Source: Bryobacterales bacterium
GTDB taxonomy: Bacteria; Acidobacteriota; Terriglobia; Bryobacterales; Bryobacteraceae
Direction: 5' to 3'
DNA length: 47,371 bases
Assembly: GCA_027452065.1 (NCBI GenBank)
Contig: DAIDHC010000008.1
Span: forward strand, 1 to 47,371
Shown here: in pieces, positions 41,901 to 47,371 of the stretch
How the letters are laid out: the number at the start of each line of letters is the position of its first letter
Numbering within the stretch: position 1 is the first letter of the stretch
Position numbers and translations under genes: made by a program
Notes under the pieces: generated by a model
Database searches by the model: none
Told to the model about the DNA's origin: nothing
What the model saw: the letters and a program-made list of their open reading frames with translations, nothing else

Positions 41901-42551
41901 GCGGGACAATCCCGCTCCTTCCCCGTGCTCTCCAGTACCTGCAACATCCCGGTCAGCGCTCTGGCGTATTCGCTGAACTTCACCGTGGTGCCCCAAGGCT
42001 CCCTGGGCTACCTGTCCGTCTGGCCCGACGGACAAGCGCGGCCTGTCGTCTCCACCCTCAACGCCCCAACCGGACAGGTGACGGCCAATGCCGCCATTGT
42101 GCCCTCCGGCAACGGAGGCGCCGTCGATGCCTATGTCACCAACGCCACCGACCTGATCATCGACATCAACGGCTACTTCGCCCCGGCGGGAACCGGAGGA
42201 CTTTCGCTTTACAACCTCACACCGTGCCGCGTGCGCGACACACGGCAACCGACCGGCTCAACTCCATTTTCCGGGACAATCCCCGTCTCGGCCACGGGAA
42301 CCGCCTGCGGCGTTCCCCTTTCGGCCTCGGCCCTGGTTCTGAACGCGACCGTTGTTCCACAAGGGCCGCTAGGCTATCTGACATTGTGGGCCAACGGCGG
42401 CAGCCAGCCCGTGGTTTCCACGCTGAACGCTTTGGACGGATCGATCACCTCCAACATGGCGCTCGTTCCCACCACCAATGGCTCGGTCAACGCCTACGCC
42501 ACCAACCCGACGTACCTGATTCTCGATATCTCGGGTTTCTACGCACCATAA
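38994..42551 (+). CDS. Giant secreted RCC1-repeat protein, copy 1
   Basis: This 1185-residue protein starts with a signal peptide (FVQTALACTAFTAAAATNPL). Fourteen RCC1-type units of about 50 residues follow (consensus VWAWGYNGYGQLGNGT...AIAAGxxHSLALKSDGT) to about residue 735. Units 7 and 8 are separated by an insert rich in Pro, Gly and Ala (QQACAAAPGPGPAVSTF), so two seven-bladed propellers are likely. Then come an InlB-B-repeat-like domain (about 736-808, ending NANVVANF) and three modules of about 125 residues beginning near 811, 942 and 1069, each with TPCR-x-x-DTR and ending in a D-I-x-G-(Y/F)-F/Y motif. It is presumably secreted or surface-exposed, with binding or adhesion as the likely role. 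GAAAGG lies 11 nt before the ATG. Confidence 0.93.
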   Translation: MCRTRVATIVFVQTALACTAFTAAAATNPLTAAQYHGLTLRSGKVCSVGRNQNGELGDGTAVDRHSPVPMALAGTVTSLSAGEYHTLAVSGGAVWSWGYNGYGQLGNGTTTNSLTPLPLLSLTGMTAVAGGQNFSLALKSDGTVWGWGYNGNGQLGDGTTNSRPVPGQAILIGSVVAIAAGSNHSLALKSDGTVWAWGYNGYGQLGNGTTVDSHTAVQVTGLSGVTAIAAGPNSSLALKSDGTVWGWGYNGNGQLGNGSNTSATNIVRASGLTGVVSIAAGDYHGAAVKSDGTVWAWGYNGYGQLGNGSTTSTNVPTQVSNVTNGVAVGAATSHTFLLASDGTMWAWGDNTYGELGNGTTTQSLLPVAQQACAAAPGPGPAVSTFSGRITAAQSSSLAVYGDGTVWGWGVNNNGQLGDGTTVSETTPVQSYGVANATSVEAGWYHTLAATKSGVPWSWGYNVYGQLGNGTTNASPTPAAISSASGFVSVSGGAYFSLGLRSDGTVWGWGYNGDGELGDGTTTSRVIPVKTVNLSGVTAIAAGQNFSLALKSDGTVWAWGYNGYGQLGNATTNSSSTPVQVLGLAGATAVAAGAYHSLAIRNDGTVWAWGSNGSGQLGAGSAYNMTTLVRVSDLTGIMAIGAGDNHSLAVKSDGTAWAWGYNAYGQLGDASVTSSNVPVQVDNITNALAVAGGSYHSLALLSSGQIYAWGDNSKGQFGVASPTSSTVPVAGPSAGGVFQLSVGVSPAATGTVAVSPSSTGNYYVNGSYVCLTPIPASGYIFNGWTGTQPDQANCITVTANANVVANFIPVPSYAALRFVPVTPCRIADTRNPTGPFGGPAIAAQTSRSFAIPSSACHIPSSAKAYSLNATVVPSGLLGYLTVWPTGVSQPTVSTLNSIDGRIKSNAVIVPAGTSGAVSVFATNLTNVILDIDGYFEAASNASALAYYPLTPCRVADTRNATGSLGGPSLSAGQSRSFPVLSSTCNIPVSALAYSLNFTVVPQGSLGYLSVWPDGQARPVVSTLNAPTGQVTANAAIVPSGNGGAVDAYVTNATDLIIDINGYFAPAGTGGLSLYNLTPCRVRDTRQPTGSTPFSGTIPVSATGTACGVPLSASALVLNATVVPQGPLGYLTLWANGGSQPVVSTLNALDGSITSNMALVPTTNGSVNAYATNPTYLILDISGFYAP

Positions 42552-42555
42552 GAGT

Positions 42556-42612
42556 GAGGGCGCGCGCGGCGCCGGCGGGCCCGGTCCCCGTCGAATCCCC
42601 GCGCGCGCCCTC
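42556..42612 (+). terminator. Long GC hairpin after RCC1 copy 1
   Basis: GAGGGCGCGCGCGG (42556-42569) pairs perfectly with CCGCGCGCGCCCTC (42599-42612) across a 29-nt GC-rich loop, 4 bp after the stop. The equivalent hairpin after copy 2 has a compensatory base-pair change. No T-run follows. Confidence 0.72.
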
Positions 42613-42928
42613 GCCCTTCTCCCTCGGCGCGTCAAAGGCGCCGCCCCTAAAGTTCGCCACTGCCCGCCGCCCCATCGCCACCGTCGGCTTTCGCCCCCAA
42701 ACAGCATGGTCTCCACCGTCAGCGGCAGGAATTCCTTTCTCGTCCTCACGGTTCTCGAACGGCGTCCCACCCACAATGTCCGCTTCTTCCCCGGCCCCCC
42801 CAAGCTCTCCGGGTCAGAACCGTTCCCCCGCCCGTAGCGAGCCCCTCCCGGCCTCCATGACGCCGATGCCAACTCCGGCAGGGGGGCCGCAACCGCATAT
42901 GTCCCGGCGTTCCGCAAGGGAATGCCAA

Positions 42929-42998
42929 GTACTATACGGCCTAGCGGATGGGTTGGGACTAGCCTGCTTGACAGGCCTCCCCCTGCGTGGAAGATAGT
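42929..42998 (+). promoter_or_regulatory. Conserved promoter module of RCC1 gene copy 2
   Basis: GTACTATACGG (42929-42939), TTGACA (42968-42973) and GATAGT (42993-42998) have the same 39-bp and 19-bp spacings as copy 1. The whole block is almost identical to that of copy 3. Confidence 0.75.
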
Positions 42999-43092
42999 AT
43001 CAGCATCGTCCCCCGCCAGCTACACGGGACGCGGCAAGGGGCGGCGCTACAAATTGCAGCCTGAATTTCGGAGTGGAAAGAGTTCACGTCAT

Positions 43093-46000
43093 ATGTGTCG
43101 GCTTCGGTTCATCAAAAGTGTCTTTATTCAATCGGCCTTTGCTTGCTTGGGTTTGACGGTCGCCGCGGCGCCGAACCCTCTTACCGGGTCACAGTATCAC
43201 GGAATGGTCTTGAGCTCCGGGAAGGTGTGCGGCGTGGGCCACAACCCGAACGGCGAGCTCGGTGATGGAACCGCGGTAGACCGGTTTTCGCCCGTGCCGC
43301 TGGCCATGTCCGCTACGGTGACGTCGATTTCCGCCGGTGACTACCATGGCCTGGCGGTCTCGGGCGGAGCCGTCTGGAGCTGGGGCAATAACACTTACGG
43401 CCAACTCGGCAACGGTACGACGATCAATACCGTCACGCCGCTTCCCGTTTCTGGTCTCAGCGGGATGACCGCGGTGGCCGGGGGCCAGTACTTCAGCCTG
43501 GCATTAAAAAGTGACGGAACGGTCTGGGCGTGGGGATACAACGTGAGCGGCCAGCTCGGCAACGGAACCACTACCAACAGTTCGGTGCCGGGCCAGGTGA
43601 GTCTCATCAGCGGTGTCGTCGCCATCGCCGCCGGCTATAACCACAGTCTCGCCTTGAAAGGCGATGGAACGGTCTGGGCCTGGGGCGACAACACCGCCGG
43701 CCAGCTCGGCAATGGCACCAATACAAGCAGCTCGACAGCCGTTCAGGTCACCGGCCTCAGCGGCGTGATCGCCATCGCGGCCGGCCCGAGCACCAGTCTC
43801 GCTCTGAAGAGCGACGGGACCGTGTGGGGCTGGGGTAACAACGCCAACGGCCAGCTTGGGAACGGAACCAATTCGAACTCGACCACCGCCGTCCAGGCCA
43901 GCGGCCTCACCGGCGTCGTGTCGATCGCCGCCGGCGACTTCCACAGTGCCGCCGTGAAGAGCGACGGCACCGTCTGGGCCTGGGGATCCAACGCCTCCGG
44001 GCAGCTCGGCAACGGAACGACAACCAACACGAACGTTCCCACCCAGGTGACCGGCGTCACCACCGGAGCCGCGGTCGGCGCAGCCACCGCTCACACCTTC
44101 CTCCTGAAAAGCGACGGCACAATTTGGGCCTGGGGAGACAATACGTACGGCGAGCTGGGCAATGGAACTACCACCCAGAGTTTGTTGCCGGTGGCCCAGC
44201 AGGCCTGCGCGGCTATTCCCGGTCCCGGGCCGGCCGTCAGCACCTTCAGCGGGCGAATCTCCGCCGCGCAAAGCTCCAGCCTGGCCGTCTACGGCGACGG
44301 CACCGTGTGGGGATGGGGAGCAAACAACAACGGGCAGCTCGGCGATGGAACGACAGCCAACACGGCCACGCCGGTGCAGTCTGCCGGGGTCACCAACGCG
44401 AGCCGGGTGGCGGCCGGCTGGTATGACACTCTCGCCGCAACCAACTCCGGCGTGCCGTGGAGCTGGGGTAATAACACCTACGGCCAGCTCGGCAACGGAA
44501 CAACGAACAATAGCCTGACGCCCGCCGCGGTTCCCGGAGTGTCTGGATATGTCGCCGTTTCCGCGGGGTCATTTTATAGCCTGGGCCTGAAAAGCGACGG
44601 CACCGTTTGGGCATGGGGCTATAACGGCTCCGGCCAGCTCGGCGACGGCACCACAACGAACAGATCCGCTCCCGTCCAGACGTTGAATTTGACCGGCGTC
44701 ACCGCCATCGCCGCCGGGGCGAATTTCGGCCTGGCGCTGAAAAGCGACGGAACCGTCTGGGCGTGGGGAAGGAACGATAACGGCCAACTGGGCAACGAAA
44801 CCCTCACCGACAGCGCAACTCCCGTTCAGGTGCTCGGGCTGACCGGCGCCACCGCCATCGCTGCCGGCACATACCACAGCATGGCGATCCGCAGCGACGG
44901 CACCGTCTGGACCTGGGGCGCGAACTTTACCGGTCAGCTCGGGGCGGGCGCGGTTGGTAGTTCAAGCACTTTGGTTCGGGCCAGCAGCCTGACCGGAGTC
45001 ATCGCCATCGCCGCCGGCGATAGTCACAGCCTCGCGGTGAAGAGCGATGGAACGGTCTGGGCCTGGGGATATAACGCCTACGGCCAACTGGGGAACGGCG
45101 GCACCACCAGCTCCAGCGTTCCGGTCCAGGTCAGCAACATTACCAATGCCCTGGCCGTGGCCGGCGGCACTTATCACAGCCTCGCGCTCACCAGCTCCGG
45201 CGGCATCGATGCCTGGGGTGATAACAGCTACGGTCAATTCGGCGTCGCCTCTCCCACCAGCAGCACGGTTCCGGTAGCTGGTCCTTCCGCCGGAGGAGTC
45301 TTCCAGCTTTCCGTAGGCATCAACCCCGCCGCAACCGGAACTGTCGCCGTATCTCCCTCGTCGACAGGCGACTACTACATCAACGGAAGCTACGTCTGTC
45401 TCACGCCCATGCCGTCCTCCGGTTACATTTTCAACGGCTGGTCGGGAACCCAGCCGAATCAGGCCAACTGCGTCACCATCACCGCGAACACCAATGTCGT
45501 GGCGAACTTTATTCCCGCTCCCAGTTACGCCGCCCTTCGTTTCGTGCCCGTGACGCCTTGCCGCATCGCCGATACCCGGAACCCAACCGGACCGTTCGGC
45601 GGTCCGGCGATCGCCGCCCAAACCTCGCGCAGCTTCGTCATTCCCGGCAGCGCCTGCAACATCCCCTCAACCGCCGCCGCGTATTCCCTGAATGCCACCG
45701 TCGTTCCCTCGGGCACCTTGGGATATTTGACCGTCTGGCCCACCGGCGTCTCCCAACCAACCGTCTCTACCCTCAACTCCATCGACGGGCGCATCAAGTC
45801 CAACGCCGTCATCGTACCGGCCGGCACCAGCGGAGCCGTCAGTGTCTTCGCCACCAATTTGACCAACGTCATCCTCGATATCGACGGCTACTTCGAGGCC
45901 GCATCGAACGCCTCGGCGCTCGCCTACTATCCCCTGACGCCCTGCCGCGTCGCCGACACCCGCACCGCCACCGGAAGCCTCGGTGGCCCCTCCCTGTCGG

Positions 46001-46650
46001 CCAACGAATCCCGCGCGTTCCCCTTGCTCTCCAGTACCTGCAACATCCCGGTCAGCGCGCAGGCCTACTCGTTGAACTTCACCGTCGTGCCCCACGGCGC
46101 CCTGGGCTATCTCTCGGTCTGGCCCGACGGACAAGCGCGCCCTGTCGTCTCCACCCTCAACGCCCCGACCGGACAGGTCACCGCCAATGCCGCCATCGTG
46201 CCCTCCGGCAACGGCGGCGCCGTCGATGCCTATGTCACCAACGCCACCGACCTGATCATCGACATCAACGGCTACTTCGCCCCGGCGGGGACCGGAGGAC
46301 TTTCGCTTTACAACCTCACCCCGTGCCGCGTGCGCGACACACGGCTCCCGACCGGCTCGACTCCATTTTCGGGGACAATCCCCATCTCGGCCACGGGAAG
46401 CACCTGCGGCGTTCCCCCTTCGGCCTCCGCCCTCGTCCTGAACGCGACGGTTGTTCCCCAAGGGCCTCTGGGCTATCTGACACTGTGGGCCAACGGCGGC
46501 AGCCAGCCGGTGGTCTCCACGCTGAACTCGCTGGACGGATCCGTCACCTCCAACATGGCGCTCGTTCCCACCATCAATGGCTCGGTCAACGCCTACGCCA
46601 CCAATCCGACCTACCTGATTCTCGATATCTCGGGTTTCTACGCACCGTAA
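43093..46650 (+). CDS. Giant secreted RCC1-repeat protein, copy 2
   Basis: From the ATG at 43093 the product is 1185 residues, exactly the length of copy 1, with the same order: signal peptide (FIQSAFACLGLTVAAAPNPL), 14 RCC1 units, InlB-B-like domain and three TPCR/DTR modules. The start is set by homology with copy 1 and copy 3 and by the promoter and leader upstream; the longer open frame beginning at 42922 would include them. Within the RCC1 units, differences from copy 1 cluster between WG and GQLG (for example YNGY versus NNTY, DNTA) and in the following loop. The C-terminal modules are nearly identical even at DNA level. It has its own promoter and hairpin. Confidence 0.93.
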   Translation: MCRLRFIKSVFIQSAFACLGLTVAAAPNPLTGSQYHGMVLSSGKVCGVGHNPNGELGDGTAVDRFSPVPLAMSATVTSISAGDYHGLAVSGGAVWSWGNNTYGQLGNGTTINTVTPLPVSGLSGMTAVAGGQYFSLALKSDGTVWAWGYNVSGQLGNGTTTNSSVPGQVSLISGVVAIAAGYNHSLALKGDGTVWAWGDNTAGQLGNGTNTSSSTAVQVTGLSGVIAIAAGPSTSLALKSDGTVWGWGNNANGQLGNGTNSNSTTAVQASGLTGVVSIAAGDFHSAAVKSDGTVWAWGSNASGQLGNGTTTNTNVPTQVTGVTTGAAVGAATAHTFLLKSDGTIWAWGDNTYGELGNGTTTQSLLPVAQQACAAIPGPGPAVSTFSGRISAAQSSSLAVYGDGTVWGWGANNNGQLGDGTTANTATPVQSAGVTNASRVAAGWYDTLAATNSGVPWSWGNNTYGQLGNGTTNNSLTPAAVPGVSGYVAVSAGSFYSLGLKSDGTVWAWGYNGSGQLGDGTTTNRSAPVQTLNLTGVTAIAAGANFGLALKSDGTVWAWGRNDNGQLGNETLTDSATPVQVLGLTGATAIAAGTYHSMAIRSDGTVWTWGANFTGQLGAGAVGSSSTLVRASSLTGVIAIAAGDSHSLAVKSDGTVWAWGYNAYGQLGNGGTTSSSVPVQVSNITNALAVAGGTYHSLALTSSGGIDAWGDNSYGQFGVASPTSSTVPVAGPSAGGVFQLSVGINPAATGTVAVSPSSTGDYYINGSYVCLTPMPSSGYIFNGWSGTQPNQANCVTITANTNVVANFIPAPSYAALRFVPVTPCRIADTRNPTGPFGGPAIAAQTSRSFVIPGSACNIPSTAAAYSLNATVVPSGTLGYLTVWPTGVSQPTVSTLNSIDGRIKSNAVIVPAGTSGAVSVFATNLTNVILDIDGYFEAASNASALAYYPLTPCRVADTRTATGSLGGPSLSANESRAFPLLSSTCNIPVSAQAYSLNFTVVPHGALGYLSVWPDGQARPVVSTLNAPTGQVTANAAIVPSGNGGAVDAYVTNATDLIIDINGYFAPAGTGGLSLYNLTPCRVRDTRLPTGSTPFSGTIPISATGSTCGVPPSASALVLNATVVPQGPLGYLTLWANGGSQPVVSTLNSLDGSVTSNMALVPTINGSVNAYATNPTYLILDISGFYAP

Positions 46651-46694
46651 CAGTGAGGGCGAGCGCGGCGCCGGCGCCCGCGCTCGCCCTACTG
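46651..46694 (+). terminator. Long GC hairpin after RCC1 copy 2
   Basis: CAGT plus AGGGCGAGCGCGG (46656-46668) pairs with CCGCGCTCGCCCT (46678-46690) plus ACTG, with one bulged G and a 9-nt loop. It begins directly after the stop codon. Compared with copy 1, a C-G pair is replaced by A-T, preserving the stem. Confidence 0.75.
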
Positions 46695-46974
46695 CCTCAG
46701 CGCGTCAAAGGCGCCGCCAGAGGTATTCGGCAACCTCAGCGCCGTCGCGGTGCCTGTGCGCCTCCGTCTTCGACAGGCCCGCCGCCGCTCCGCCACACCG
46801 GTATCGTGGGCGCCGCTTCCCTCAAGCTCGCCACTGCCCGGCCCTCAAAGCTCCCGGAGTCAGCACCATTCCCTCGCCCGTAGCGGGCCCCTCCTGCCCT
46901 CCCGGACGCTGATGCCAACCCCGTCAGAGTCGCCGTACCCGCATATGTCCCGGCTTTCCGCAAGTGAATGCCAA

Positions 46975-47044
46975 GTACTATACGGCCTAGCGGATGGGTT
47001 GGGACTAGTCTTCTTGACAGGCCTCCCCCTGCGTGGAAGATAGT
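46975..47044 (+). promoter_or_regulatory. Conserved promoter module of RCC1 gene copy 3
   Basis: GTACTATACGG (46975-46985), TTGACA (47014-47019) and GATAGT (47039-47044) again have 39-bp and 19-bp spacings. A leader of about 95 nt follows, containing CCCGT/ACGGG that can pair, up to the ATG at 47139. Confidence 0.75.
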
Positions 47045-47138
47045 ATCAGCATCGTTACCCGTAATTTACACGGGACACAATTAGGGGCGGCGCTACAAGT
47101 TGCAGCCTGAATTTCGGAGTGGAAAGAGTTCACGTCAT

Positions 47139-47371
47139 ATGTGTCGGCTTCGGTTCCTGAAAAATGTCTTTATTCCATCGGCCTTTGCTTGCTTGGGTTT
47201 GACGGCAGTTGCGGCGCCGAACCCTCTTACCGGGTCACAGTATCACGGACTGGTTCTGAGCTCCGGGAAGGTGTGCTCGGTCGGCCACAACCCGAACGGC
47301 GAGCTCGGAGACGGAACCGCGGTGGACCGGTTTTCGACCGTGCCGCTGGCCCTGTCCTCCACGGTGACGTC
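47139..47371 (+). CDS. Giant secreted RCC1-repeat protein, copy 3 (cut by right window edge)
   Basis: The frame is open from the ATG at 47139 to the window end (77 codons and two bases). It reads a signal peptide (FIPSAFACLGLTAVAAPNPL), then LTGSQYHGLVLSSGKVCSVGHNPNGELGDGTAVDRFSTVPLAL, the first RCC1 unit. It is closest to copy 2. The position relative to the promoter module is the same as in copies 1 and 2. Whether this copy is full-length cannot be seen. Confidence 0.9.
   Translation, partial: MCRLRFLKNVFIPSAFACLGLTAVAAPNPLTGSQYHGLVLSSGKVCSVGHNPNGELGDGTAVDRFSTVPLALSSTVT

Larger units (their letters stand above)
42552..43092. other. Spacer between RCC1 copies 1 and 2
   Basis: This 541-bp non-coding spacer holds a perfect 14-bp hairpin right after the stop, a GC-rich middle part also recognisable in the next spacer (for example GCGCGTCAAAGGCGCCGCC and CGCATATGTCCCGGC), the promoter module and a leader of about 95 nt. 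An open frame from 42922 runs in phase into copy 2 but crosses the promoter and is not the real start. Confidence 0.8.
46651..47138. other. Spacer between RCC1 copies 2 and 3
   Basis: This 488-bp spacer has the same order as the previous one: hairpin, GC-rich middle, promoter module, leader. It is about 50 bp shorter, with the length difference in the middle part, while promoter and leader are nearly unchanged. No gene seen. Confidence 0.8.
38834..47371 (+). repeat. Tandem array of three RCC1-repeat gene units (third cut by the window end)
   Basis: Units of about 4.0-4.1 kb, each with promoter module, leader and gene, are repeated head to tail; the two complete units also include a downstream hairpin. 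Start-to-start distances are 4099 and 4046 bp. The two complete genes have identical length. The array continues beyond the right edge. Confidence 0.93.

Noticed and set aside
42922..43092. Longer start for RCC1 copy 2 (57 extra codons)
   Set aside because: The extension covers the conserved promoter and leader, and copies 1 and 3 clearly start at the equivalent MCR(L/T) codon followed by a signal peptide.
38994..47371. Diversity-generating retroelement as the source of RCC1 loop variation
   Set aside because: Variable codons are often of NNC type, which recalls such systems, but there is no reverse transcriptase, template repeat or Avd gene in the window, and differences are spread over all 14 units rather than one variable region.
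1..47371. CRISPR arrays, IS elements, phage genes, tRNA or rRNA
   Set aside because: Looked for on both strands; no regularly spaced short direct repeats, transposase motifs or structural RNA signatures were seen. A tRNA scan would be needed to exclude single tRNA genes firmly.
38000..47371. Horizontal acquisition of the RCC1 array
   Set aside because: The array looks slightly less GC-saturated than the rest, but I cannot compute composition here, see no integrase or attachment sites, and the domain types are native to soil Acidobacteriota.

Overview
The window looks like a chromosomal segment of an Acidobacteriota bacterium, most likely close to Bryobacterales/Solibacter. This is inferred from family content, not from a marker gene: a VWFA-related secreted protein, multiheme c-type cytochromes, a DUF6677-like membrane protein, a PIG-L hydrolase, GH109-like and other Tat-exported oxidoreductases, HpnJ of hopanoid biosynthesis, very high GC and strong C-ending codon bias. 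I recognise 38 genes, two of them cut by the window ends. I saw no rRNA, tRNA, CRISPR array, transposase or phage gene.

Layout. 1-1825 (minus): an OmcA/MtrC-type multiheme cytochrome running off the left edge and a VWFA-related protein. 2190-4411 (plus): an unknown protein translationally coupled to fumarylacetoacetase. 4392-11151 (minus): a Dabb-domain protein, a large cyclic-beta-1,2-glucan-synthase-like protein without the usual GH94 half, and a coupled ABC exporter. 11433-14598 (minus): a radical SAM/SPASM protein, a secreted LolA-like protein and an acyl-CoA dehydrogenase. 15227-17150 (plus): a small secreted protein, then a 56-residue AtzG/GatC-like protein overlapping an amidase. 17155-19461 (minus): two overlapping four-helix DMT half-transporters and hpnJ. 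19637-22422 (plus): DUF6677-like protein, a 62-residue membrane protein, miaB, a bifunctional-nuclease-family protein and a small unknown protein. 22499-26360: a TPR-like secreted protein, a monoheme cytochrome, a medium-chain dehydrogenase and a Phd/VapC toxin-antitoxin pair. 26511-38449: a sugar-metabolism region with two Tat-exported Gfo/Idh/MocA enzymes facing an operon of NagB-like, UxaC-like and MFS genes, then an unknown secreted protein, a PIG-L hydrolase lacking a key Asp, a nine-heme cytochrome and a Tat-exported UxuA-like enzyme. 38834-47371: a tandem array of at least three copies of a giant secreted RCC1-repeat gene, each with its own conserved promoter module; the two complete copies each end in a hairpin.

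How the parts may work together. The 26.5-38.4 kb region fits uptake and breakdown of sugar acids and amino sugars, with several steps outside the cytoplasm. The cytochromes fit extracytoplasmic electron transfer. The ABC/glucan-synthase pair resembles NdvA/NdvB (export and synthesis of cyclic glucan) in a reduced form. The most unusual feature is the RCC1 array. Both complete copies encode exactly 1185 residues, with 14 RCC1-type units (probably two seven-bladed propellers), one InlB-B-like module and three modules carrying a TPCR-x-x-DTR motif. Their 3' halves are nearly identical while their propeller loops differ. This suggests a family of secreted or surface proteins diversifying at the propeller loops and kept alike elsewhere by gene conversion.
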